Made by a program: the position numbers and the translations under genes
DNA from: Mesostigma viride
Lineage: Eukaryota > Streptophyta > Mesostigmatophyceae > Mesostigmatales > Mesostigmataceae
Direction of reading: 5' to 3'
Assembly (NCBI GenBank): GCA_009746045.1
Contig: RPFO01001822.1
Span: forward strand, 1-52,604
Length of the DNA stretch: 52,604 bases
Shown: positions 43,152 to 52,604 of the stretch, in pieces
Layout: each line of letters begins with the position of its first letter
Numbering within the stretch: position 1 is the first letter of the stretch
The notes under the pieces: model-generated
Told to the model about the DNA's origin: nothing
The model's database searches: none
Seen by the model: only the letters and a program-made list of their open reading frames with translations

Positions 43152-46100
43152 GCGACCGCAGCGCGTTGGGGGGCTGCCGCCCCCCAAACCCCCCGCGTGG
43201 GGGGCTCCGCCCCCCACACCCCCCGCCCCCCCCTCGGTGGCTGCCACGCCTGCCCTGATTGTTCATGGACGACCCACGACCCCCTTCGCCCAACGGCTCC
43301 CCCGCTCCCCGGTTGGCGCCTCGGCGGTCCTCTCGGCTTGCGGCCCTTCTTGCGGAGGTGGGCGACCCGGCTGCGGGGGGCTCGGGCGCCCCGGTCTCCC
43401 CCTCCTTGGTCTGCGAGGTCTGCCGGAGCGGGCACCGCGGGCACCACATGTTAGTTTGTGATGCTTGCAATTCCGGGTGGCACTTGCAGTGTCTTACTCC
43501 CCGGCTCTACCGGGTCCCGCCGGGCTCCTGGACGTGCCCGCGCTGTCCCCCCGGCGGGCCCCCGGGCTGCCCTCCCCGCTGGGTGCTCCGGCCCCCTGCC
43601 CCGTGTGCCCCCCTGCCGAGGCCCTCGGGGCGGGCCGTGGCCTGCCCGATGGGGCCGCCGTTGCTCGGGCCCTGGCGCCCTCGGCCCCGGGGCCCCACCC
43701 GTCGCCTGGCCCCGCCGACGGGGGCGCGGCGCTGTCGCCTGGGCTGGCCCGGCCGACCCCCGGCGGGCCTGGCGACCCCGGCGCCCGCCCCCGGCCCCTC
43801 GCTCCCCGACGCTCTGGCCTCCCTTCCCCCGGCCGCGGTTGGCCACCCAGCCGCCACCCCCGTCCTTGCCGCGTGGGACGGCGGCCCCCGGGCCCACGCG
43901 TTCACCTCGTGGCCGCCCTCGCACATTGTCGGCGTGGTGGGCCGCGCCACCTTTTCTTGGGCGTACTGCCCTTTGTTGCTGGACGCGGTCGGGCTCCAGG
44001 CCGCCTTCCCCTCGCTCCCTAGGCCCCCGGCCTTCCTGGCCCTAGTTGCGCAGGTGCGGGCGACATTTCTTTCCGCCGCCCCCCGGTGACGGCCTCGACT
44101 CTTTGGGGGTATGTCTTGGAAGGATATCACGCCGGCTGCCGGCTGCCGTGGCATCTCCCGGCCGCCCGGCAGGAAGAGCTGCTTTCCCTGGACGAGCGGG
44201 TGGGTCAGGAGGTGGTCGAGTTCGTCACGGCGGTGGCTCGAGACGCACAGGTCTCGGTGCGGGCGGCCTACCTCGCGGGCGGCGCCGACCTGGGCCTCAT
44301 GTCCCCGCGGCAGCTTCGCCTCTTCTTGGACGCCCAGGCCCCGCCTCCCGGCCCGGTTGCCAGTGGGGGCTTTCTCATCACCTCCCTCAGCCTGGCGCAG
44401 GCCGCCATGCTGCGTGTGGAGTTCGGGGCCCCCATCGCGGTTCAGGGCGGCCAGGCCATCTTGGTGGACTCGGCCGGGCGCGCCCAGCCCCTAACCGCGG
44501 GGACGCCTGTTTCTGCCTTCCTCCACGACATCCTGGAGTTGGCAGGCATCCCGCACGAATGGCACCCCGCGGCTGACCAACCGGTCGGCATCCTCTCGCG
44601 CGCCCAGATTGCCGCTCTCCCGGGTTGCTGGGAGGCCGGCTGGGACCCGCCCCCCCTCATGTCCGGTCCCTTCTGGAGGGGGACGACCCCGAGTCGGGCT
44701 CCTGTGCCATCTGCCTTGAGCCCTTCCGGCCGGGGGATGGCTTGTGTCGCCTGCCCGCGTGCGGCCACACATTCCATCAAGCGTGCATCGCGCGCAGCTT
44801 GCTCCACTCCGTGCCGCGCTGCCCGTTGTGCCGGGCTGTTGTGCCGCCCCCTGGGACTGCGCTTCCTCTCGGCCCGCCCCCGGTCTCGCTGGGTCCCCTG
44901 CCGGGTCCCCACCGGGCCCCGGGGCCAGCTGCCTCCCCGACCCCTCGGCCTCCGCCCCCGGCCTCGTTGCCGGGGCCTGGGGTGGTCGCGGGCGCGCTGG
45001 CGAGTCCCCCTGGGAGGGGCGCCGGCGTTCTCGATCCCCCTCCGCTGGGGGTCTCCCCGGTGGGCACTGCCTCCTCCGTGGCCCCGGCGGGCCTGCCGGG
45101 CGCTGGTCGGGTCGTGGTGCGCGCGCCTGCCGGCCCGGCTGGGGAGACGCCGCAGGCCCCACGTCCTGCCTTTGCTGGCGCCGCTCCCCGCCACTCAGCG
45201 CCCGCCGACGGCCTTCACCGGTGTGCCGTGCTGCTTCCCACGGGGTCCCCGTGTGCGGGTGTGTTCCACAACCGTAACCTCCTCTGCCAGCACCTTCGCG
45301 CTGTGCACCCCGATCTCGGCGCGGCGGATCTGCAGGCCATGAGCTGTTACCGGTGCCCGGAAGCTCACTGCCAGCGGGTGTACTCCATTCACGGGCGCGC
45401 TCAGCACGCGCGCGCCTGTGTTGCTCAACGGCCCCTCAACCGGCCAGCAGTCCCGGCCCCCTCCCCCCTCCCGCCTCGGCTCCCCCGGCTCCCAGCCCCC
45501 GCCGCCCGACTACTCGGCCAGTTGGCGTTGGCTTGACACGGTTCCCTGGGATGCATGCGCCATCAACCCGACGTCTACCCTGACCGACCTCCCCCACCGC
45601 GCGCGTAGCCTTTTCGCGCAATGTGCAATCGTTTCTCTCCGGCGCATGCACGCCGCTCCGGACGACCCGCTGGGCTTTAAACTGCACATGGTGACCCCCC
45701 GCCTGCTCCTCACCCCTCTCGGGCGTGGTGTGCGCGGCCTCCAGGGTGCGGTTATTGCCCGTTGCCGACGCTTTCTGCAGGGGGACTGGGAGGGGCTGTT
45801 TGGCGTGCCGCCCCCGCGCACGGCCCGGCTGTCGGGGGAGGTCAACTTCGAGCGGGTGGCCGCCGACGTCATCCGCCTCGTCCGCGAGGGGCAGCTCAGC
45901 CGGGCCATGACCCGCTTGGAAATGGCCAAGCTCGCCCCCGCCAATGCGGCTACCCTGGCGGCCTTGGAGGCTCTTCACCCTGCGGAGCCCGGATTCCAGC
46001 TGCCCGTGCCGGACCCCCTGCCGGCCCCCCTCCGGCTGGACCGCGACTGCTTCCTGGAGGTGATGCGTGCGGTCCCGCGGGCTTCCTCTACCGGGCCGTC

Positions 46101-48560
46101 GGGCTGGCGCTACGAGCACTTGGAGGTCCTGGTGGGGCATGGGGGCGAGGACATTCTCTTTGACACCCTCATTGACCTGGCGGCTGGTCGCGTTCCTCCC
46201 GCTGCGCGCGAGTGGTTAGCGGGCGCTCGCCTCCTCGCTCTGCTCAAGGGTGTCTTGCCCCCCCCGAGGGCAAGGTGCGCCCGATCGCCTGCGGTGAGGT
46301 GCTCCGCAAGCTCGTGGGCAAAGTGATCTGCCGCCAAAAGGCGCCCGAGCTCCGTGCCTTTTTCTGCCCGCCCCTCGCAGCGGGTGAGACCTCGGTGGCG
46401 GCCCAGCTGGGGGTGACGACTCCAGGCGGGGCGGATATCCTCATCCATTCGGTGCAGGCCTACCTCGAGGCCCACCCCACCCACGCTGTCGTCAAGGTCG
46501 ACTGCCACAACGCGTTCAACAGTCTGTCCCGCGCCAGCATGTTTGCGGCCGTCATGGAGTCCTTCGAGGACTTGTACGCTTGGACAGCCGTGTGCTACGG
46601 CCAGCCCGGCCAACTGGTTCACATCATGGAGGACGGCACTCGCGGCGGCCTGCTGTCGCGGTCGGGCACCCAGCAAGGGGACCCCCTGGGACCCCTGTAC
46701 TTTGCCGCCCCCCTCCAGGGTTGCCTCCAAGCGGTCCATGCTGCCCACCCGGCGGTCGCTATTCAGGCCTACTTGGATGATATCTACCTTCTGGGCCCTG
46801 TGCCGGACACCACCGCGGCTCTGCTGGCACTGCAGACCGCGGTGGCCGACATCAACCTCCAGTTGACCCTTGCCAAGTGCGCGGTGTACTCGCCCCAAGG
46901 TGATTGCTCCGGCTTTCCGCCCCAGCTCTTGGGCCGGGACGAGCGCCTCCATGGGTTGGATGTCCTCGGCGTTCCGGTTGGCGACCCCGCGTTTGTCATC
47001 GATGCTCTGCGGGCCGCCCTCGAGGCACGCACTGAGGTACTGCCCTTGATTGCGCGCCTTCATGATTCGCAGACCAAGGGTCTGCTTCTGTGGTTTTGCG
47101 CTCACCCTCGCGTCGTTCACTGGCTCCGGGGCGCTCTTCCGTCTCAGGTCCGGCTGGCCGCCGAGGGCCACGACGAACGCATCCAGTCGGCCTTGGCGCA
47201 GCTGGTCCCGGGCCCCGACCTCCCGCCACATGCTATTCGCATTGCCTCCCTGCCTGCACGGATGGGTGGCTGCGGTCTGACTCGTGCCGCCCGGCTGGCC
47301 CCAGCAGCCTTTTTGGGCTCCGTCGCTCAGTCGTGGGCGGAAAGCTGCCGGCTCCTGCCCCTTTTGGCAACGGCAGCGCCTGACCTCCTGGACCCCAGCA
47401 GCCCTTTGCCCTTCGTCACCGCCATCCAGGAGGCCTATGCTGAGATCCAGCAGGCCTGTTCTCCCGTCCGTGCCGCTCAGGCGGTACAGCGCCACCTCCC
47501 TCGCGGCACTCCCTCGGTCGCCTCCGTTCAATCTCCCGCCGCATTCCCTGCTCGCGTCATCGATAAACACCAGAAAACCTACGCGGGTATTCTGCACACG
47601 GCTGATTGGATTGCTCTTTTCGCGGACCTCAACGCCCAGGGACGTGCGTGGCTGTTCTCGCTTTCCTTGCGGAGTGTGGGCTCGGCGTACCTTCGTGCTC
47701 TTCCCATGGCCCCCCCATTCGCCTTGGCTCCCAGCCACTACTCGGTGGCGCTCCGGCACCAGCTATTTGCCCCGCAGCCTCTTGTTCCGGCCGGGCGGCC
47801 TTGTGGTAGCTGTGGGCAGCCGCTGGATCCCACGGGGACTCACTACCTTGCCTGCATGGGGGGCCAACAGAATCAGAATTGGTATTTGTATTTGCACACT
47901 GTCCTCCTGACGGTGGTGCTCGCCATGATTCGGTCGGTTTTCCCCCACGCGAACATCCGGTCCGAGGATGCGGATGGCGCTGCCTTCTATTCCCCCAACC
48001 ACCGGCCTGACATCGTGGTGCTGGACTTTGAGGGGGGTGGCCGGCATCTGCTTATTGACGTTTCGGTGGCGCGGCCCTTGGCTCTTAGCCACGTGGCTGG
48101 GGCCTCCCTCACGGCAGGTTACACGGCGGACCGGGCGGAGCGGGCCAAGCTCCTGGCCTACGGCGACGTCGGGCACCATCGTGTGGTGCCCTTTGTCCTG
48201 GAGGAGTTTGGGGCCATGGGGCCCCTGACCTCCGCCTTCTTCAAGGAGTGTTGCCGGCTCCGGGAGGACCGGCTGGACCTGGAGGGCCAGCGGGCCCCAT
48301 GGTCGGCGCGGACCTGGACGTCATATTGGCGTCAGCGCTTGTCGGTGGCGCTGACTCGGGCCATGGCGGACATCATGCTCCGCCGTACGCGGGCTGATTT
48401 TGCGGTGCAGCAGGGCTATTAGGTTCCTCCCGTTAGGCGTTTCCATTGGTCTTATCGTAGTATAGAGCTTTGACATGGCTCTGTATATAGGTTTATAGCT
48501 GGGCGTTTGCTTTGGTTTGAGTGATTTCACTCTGCTGTAAGTAATTATATTTTTAATATA
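43152..48560 (+). mobile_element. Copy C: RLE-type non-LTR retrotransposon, near-identical to A
   Basis: Same layout as copy A, shifted by 17,826 bp over most of the coding region. It lacks an extra 7 bp in the 3' UTR near 48458 and single bases near 43225, 43550 and 43747. It ends TTTTAATATATATATGCAGG. ATATATATGCA at 48558-48568 also lies before array 2 (37442-37452), a possible 11-bp target duplication around array 2 plus copy C, though it is low-complexity. Confidence 0.85.
43265..48422 (+). pseudogene. Copy C polyprotein: PHD, RING, zinc fingers, RT, RLE (frameshifted)
   Basis: The domain order and motifs are those of copy A. The PHD frame stays open to 44089 because the C run near 43550 is one base shorter than in A and an A near 43747 is missing. 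So PHD and the first part of the unnamed conserved domain are in one frame here. Breaks remain near 44085 (C run before GGTGACGG), 44650, 45455 and 46256. The RT/RLE part is open to the stop at 48422, with YLDD Asp codons at 46776-46781. A and C share most breaks, so they were inherited from a common defective source or arise from the same G/C-run miscall. Confidence 0.75.
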
Positions 48561-49335
48561 TATATGCAGGATAGGCTATATATAACTGCCGTCAAAGTCA
48601 GGGGGTCAAGACGCGCGTTTTCATTTTTGGTAGAATGTGTGTTGTGAATTAGGCAAAAATACCTAGGCACCTGCCACTTCAGGGATGATGGAGAATTAGT
48701 TGGTGAATAGTTTGAGCCATTGGGGTCCATGGTTGGATGGGTATGCCAGTAGTTACACCCTGTACAAGAAGGTGCCGATGCATCGGCAGTACTTGTTTCA
48801 TGTACGTGTCACATGCTATCTCTAGGGTGGCTGTCATTATTGTAGGTCCTGGGACCCAACTAATAGCATAGATGTGAAATATGAACTTCCTTGATAGTTT
48901 TGACTCATTATATGCAATAAAATGGTTTATTATGCTTGCAAATAAAAGCGCCATGAGTAGGGGCCGCTGGCATGCAACGATGTTCATCACAAGACAAGGT
49001 CACATCCCCAACCTAATTATTGTCCATCTAAAGCTCAAACTGGGTGCACTAGACTGGCAACACAAGGTGGCAATGTAAAATAAACTGGCTCGGGGTGGAG
49101 ACACTGCTTGGCTATATACCATTCACGAGGCTGAGCGATGAGCCTACAAGTGAGATACACCACCATGCACATATAACACCGCCAACACATTACATGCTCA
49201 TCCATGTGGCAATCAGATGTTCATGCCCTACAAACTGATAATGGGCACACATGCACAATTAAAATAAGCAACACACAAGCCTCTCAAGAGGAGCCACTAG
49301 TGTGCAAACTGCCTATGGCGTACAATACACCCAGT
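48561..49335. other. Flank between copy C and the transposase, no gene
   Basis: It contains the GCCGATGCATCGGC palindrome at 48774-48787 preceded by AGAAGGT, the same context as near 52074. The rest is AT-richer sequence with AATAAA-like strings near 48915 and 48942 and no coding region I recognise. It may be the 3' non-coding part of the piggyBac-type element. Confidence 0.45.
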
Positions 49336-51827
49336 TTATGATGGGGTGGTTGACTTCTTCTTCTTCTTCTTGTTGATGGGGCAGTTGGCCCTCAGCCAGG
49401 CCTTCCTAGCGACCCCTTGCAGGGTGGAACCAGGCCCTGCCGTCCTGCGGGTCTGCCTTTGTCCTGCCCAGGTCCTCCCCGGCTCGCTCTTCTCGGTGAG
49501 TTTCTTGGAGTGCCTGGCGTCAGGGGTTGACTCCCCTGGAATCACGTCCAGCCCTGGCACTTGGCCTGAGTGGAAAATCTGGAAGCACGGATAGTCCACG
49601 CTGCTGCACAGAGCAATGTCACACTCTGGGCACCACGAGCTTATTGTGCGCTTGCGGGCACCGGTGGTGGTTGTGGCGGAGCAGACCGCGCAGTCAGCCT
49701 CGATCACGAAGGGAATGCGCTCAGGCTGGTGGTTGCCATCCCACCGTCCCTCCCTGGTTGGTGTGAGGGTGAGCTGCCTGACAGGGGCAGGCGCCCCTGG
49801 CCACTTGTTCTCGCCCAGCTGGGCTGCCAGCAGGGACAGGAAGGTGTAGTGGGTCATGGTGGACTTGCCGCGGTTGACGAAGGTCATCAGCAGGTATATG
49901 AATTGGTGATGGCATTCACCAGGTGGGCCCCAAAGGCCCTGTGCCACCACACCCTGCTCACCAGGGCCCTGCCCACGTCATACTCTGCAGCCAGCTGGTC
50001 AAACAGGTCGACTGCTTTGTAGCATGACCAGTAGTTGGGGACGGCTGACGGTGCTGGGACGTTCACCCTCGCATTGCCACGCCCGCCATGGCGGTCCACC
50101 AAGACCTCCTGCAGGCCATACCCCTTCTGCAGCAGGTACACGAGCTTGCGGTCCATCCACACAAGCGCCTGCAGCCCCGTCTCCTCGTGCACTGCCCACG
50201 CGTAGAAGCCCTGCTTGAGTGCCTTGCCCTTGGGGATGAGCATCTTGAGCTCAGCCCAGGGGATGCCCCTGCGGTTGGGCACAACCGTGCCGACCACGTT
50301 GTGGCCCTGCTCATGCAGCCACTCCACGGCTGGCCGGCTGGTGTACCACCTGTCCATGGCCACGTCCATGGGGTGGGGCAGGTTCTCCCCCAGGAGCTGC
50401 ACCACCTTGACCGTGTGCTGCATGCTCCTCCGGCAGCTTGTCGTACGTGTGGTAGTGCCACAGGTAGCCGCTGGGGTGGCCACACGCGGAGTACCCCAGG
50501 ATGTGAAAGGGGGCTGGCTTCAGTGGGTTGAAGCAGCGAATGCAGCAGTACTTGTGGCCGGTGCCCACGCAGCGCTCGTCGATGGCGCACTTCCCCCCGA
50601 GCGTGCAGTACTTCTTGTACGCCTTGTTGAGATGGATCTCGAGCCACTCGAACTGGTAGAGGCGGTACTCGCGGCACTCGGTGTTGGCTGGCTTGAAAGC
50701 ACTGTCCCTGAAGTGCAGGAAGCGTGTGATCTGCTGGAAACGCTTGAATGACATGGCGTGCTGCAGGCCCGGGGCTGTGGACATGCCCACCTTGCGGTCA
50801 GTGAAGTAGAGCTGTGCGTTAGGCAGGCGCCCCAGGCCCATGGTAACCAGGATCCCCAACCACTTGGCCAGCTCATGGATGGTCAATGGCGTCCACTCAC
50901 GTGCCTGGGGTGGCAGAGTGGCCAGCTTCATGTTGGCATACCTGTTTGTCTCCTCCACAATTGGGCCCAGCACCTCATCTCGTGTCCACAGCAGAGCAAA
51001 GATGTCGACAGGGCTCTCTTGGTACTTAGTCTGGTTGCCGCCAGGCAGCTTGGCCTGCTCAGGAGTTGGCATGGCAACGTCGACAGCAATGTTTGTCGAC
51101 AAAGACTGCACATGGTCGTCGGGTGCTCCCACCCCCAAAACCCACCCTCGTGCAGGATCCGAGGCACTCCCCTCATCAGCAGGCTCATCGTCGCTTAGCA
51201 CCGCGCGGATCGCCCACATCCTGCTCAGGCATGTCCTCCACGCCATCCGACTGCTTTTGCAGATGTTCCTCCTCTTCCGGGTCAGAATCCGGTGCCCGCG
51301 CGGCCAGCGATTTGCGGCCTTTCTTTCTGCCCCCATCCGGCGATCCTCTGGCGCCGGGGGGGTGCTTGGCAGCTTTCTTGGCTCGTGAACGCTTGCGCCT
51401 TCTTCACCGGAGACTCCTCGATGTCCTCATCATCATCCTCGCCGTCATCCTCCTCCTCCTCCTCGTATTCCTCCTCAGACCCAGCGTCCGACTGCTCCAC
51501 CTCATCCGCCTCAGGGGTCGCCTCCCGCGCCTCTGCCGGGCCAGGAGTTTCATCGGCACCATCCCCCACATCGTCAGCAGCCACCAGATACTCAAAAACC
51601 TGGTCCTTCGTGAGTGGGAGCGGCCTTTTATCGCCATCGAACAAGCAAAATGCCTGCGTTTTGTCTCGTGTCACCCGCGTTACTGTCCCTGGTATGCGCA
51701 CATTCGCATAATTTTCACCATATTTATCCTCTGCCCAGTCAGCCCCGGACAGGACCGCAGGAACGCTAACTCTAAGGCCCCTAACGAGCCGCCCTGAGGC
51801 TGCCATGGTCGTGGGCGCGGCCGCCAT
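49336..51827 (-). pseudogene. piggyBac-type transposase, frameshifted
   Basis: Proposed start is the ATG at 51825-51827. The N-terminus is a short globular part followed by a long Glu/Asp-rich stretch (about 51400-51500) and a Lys/Arg patch. The DDE core follows: a region ending in FTDRKVG and FLHFRD, the first Asp in IDERCVG (50578-50580), the second in AMDRWYTS (50352-50354) and the third in VDLFDQL (50007-50009). The C-terminus has a Cys-rich zinc domain (C-x2-C, then WCPEC, then C and H, about 49590-49700) and a Lys-rich tail. Domain order and Asp contexts are those of the DDE_Tnp_1_7 family, which cuts and pastes at TTAA. At least three and probably four frameshifts (near 51340, 51210, 50440 and 49910) break the frame. 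No clear TTAA-flanked ends were found. Confidence 0.8.
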
Positions 51828-52497
51828 GCACGGGCTGTCACACAAGAAAATCACGTGCGAACGTGAATTTTGCATCGTACGTCGGTACCGACTGCAGCCA
51901 AAAGTACCCAAAAAAACCTGTACCCCCCCACCTTGGACGGTCCAGAACATGGGTTAAACTTTGTCAAAAGTATGCAAACCCTAGTACCATGCTGTGAGGA
52001 AACTTATAAACTTTCGATCTTCTCAGCTAAACTTTTCCTAATTCTCAATAGATTTCGCGGCATTTGGTCCCCGAGAAGGTGCCGACGTGTCGGCTGTAAC
52101 TCAGTTTTAGGCGGAAAATCGGCAGCCAGACCATTTAGGGGCTAGGGTTATTTTCATTGTTTCCATGCATTGCTAAACGCTTCTTCCTTCATCGATTCAA
52201 CCCACTGCATTTGATTGTTACCGCAGCTGGCATGCATCCTAAATTATTCATCGCGGCCAGAATTGCATACTAAACCCACATGCGAGTTTGTATCAAGAAG
52301 GAACAGTGCACTGTCACTGAGCTATGACACATCGTACCGGAACTTTCTCTATACAACCATCAGGATAGTTTTTGGCCAATTGCTTGCCAAATTAGTCAAG
52401 TATTCACGGAACGCACGGCGCCATCGCCTCGTGCACCGCACCGCACGGTCCGCGGAGGTACCGCGCGAACTTTTGGGCGCGAAAACTTAAGTTTCCC
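51828..52497. other. Upstream flank of the transposase, no gene
   Basis: Near-palindrome GCCGACGTGTCGGC at 52081-52094 and CCATTTAGGGGCTAGGG at 52131-52147 mirror motifs at 20747-20788. They may mark the 5' end of the piggyBac-type element or a related short element. No coding region is recognised. Confidence 0.45.
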
Positions 52498-52604
52498 AGA
52501 CATTCTCAGTCTCAGATTTTCTCAGGCAGCAACCTGAGAAAAAACCGAGCGCCTGAGAAATTTCGTTCCTGAGAAAAAAAATCTCAGGCCAGGCGACTTT
52601 CTCA
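52498..52604. repeat. Cluster of TCTCAGG / CCTGAGA motifs at the window end
   Basis: About seven copies of TCTCAG(G) or its inverse CCTGAGA(AA) occur within 107 bp (for example near 52503, 52509, 52520, 52532, 52552, 52569 and 52584), in both orientations, giving several possible hairpins. It is cut by the window edge. Confidence 0.6.

Overview
The window reads as eukaryotic nuclear DNA. One gene has a clean GT-AG intron present in both of its copies, promoters carry TATAAA boxes followed by C/T-rich leaders and an ATGGC start context, and there are AATAAA-like 3' signals, long satellites, non-LTR and LTR retrotransposon remnants and a piggyBac-type transposase. GC-rich retroelements, a plant-type zf-RVT LINE tail and a few TGTAA-like 3' signals hint at an alga or other member of the green lineage. 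This assignment is weak, and nothing here identifies a species.

Region 1 (142-13441) is a 13.3-kb palindrome with no spacer, centred at 6780/6781. Each arm carries the same four genes. From the centre outward they are g1, a SIAH-like RING protein with one intron; g2, a Cys-rich variant-RING protein, divergent from g1; g3, an F-box-like protein; and g4, a protein with a coiled coil and an acidic tail. g2, g3 and g4 all point outward. Between g1 and g2 lies an array of CCACGGG/CCCGTGG boxes, alternating in orientation about every 31 bp inside ~123-bp tandem units. The arms differ by single-base indels and by real substitutions. Breaks are complementary: g4 is intact only on the right, g2 and g3 only on the left, g1 on both sides. 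Box motifs continue into bases 1-141, so the element probably extends past the left edge. On the right it stops abruptly against a retroelement integrase fragment.

Region 2 (13442-20990) is a patchwork: a truncated integrase ORF, a 190-bp fold-back, a LINE 3' fragment, ~104-bp hairpin-forming repeats, a 1.4-kb G-rich minisatellite and a partially deleted tandem duplication of a 1.42-kb unit. No intact host gene was recognised.

Region 3 (20990-48560) consists of non-LTR retrotransposons with a restriction-like endonuclease (RLE). Two nearly identical plus-strand copies (A and C) are each preceded by an array of 170-bp monomers (25.4 and 33.5 units), joined to the element at the same base. Between them, on the minus strand, lie a second subfamily's full-length copy B, flanked by a 15-bp target-site duplication, and a 5'-truncated copy B'. 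The reconstructed protein order is PHD finger, unknown conserved domain, RING-H2, C2H2-like fingers, reverse transcriptase, CCHC and RLE. All full-length copies are broken by frameshifts, mostly at G/C runs.

Region 4 (48561-52604) holds a minus-strand piggyBac transposase with its three catalytic Asp positions and Cys-rich tail, broken by several frameshifts, then non-coding DNA ending in a cluster of TCTCAGG/CCTGAGA motifs.

Functional reading: regions 2-4 are mobile-element and satellite DNA. The palindromic four-gene cassette has a ubiquitin-ligase flavour and a private DNA motif, and is the best candidate for an undescribed element. Its nature (integrated virus-like or plasmid-like DNA, giant fold-back transposon, or host inverted duplication) is not settled by the sequence.
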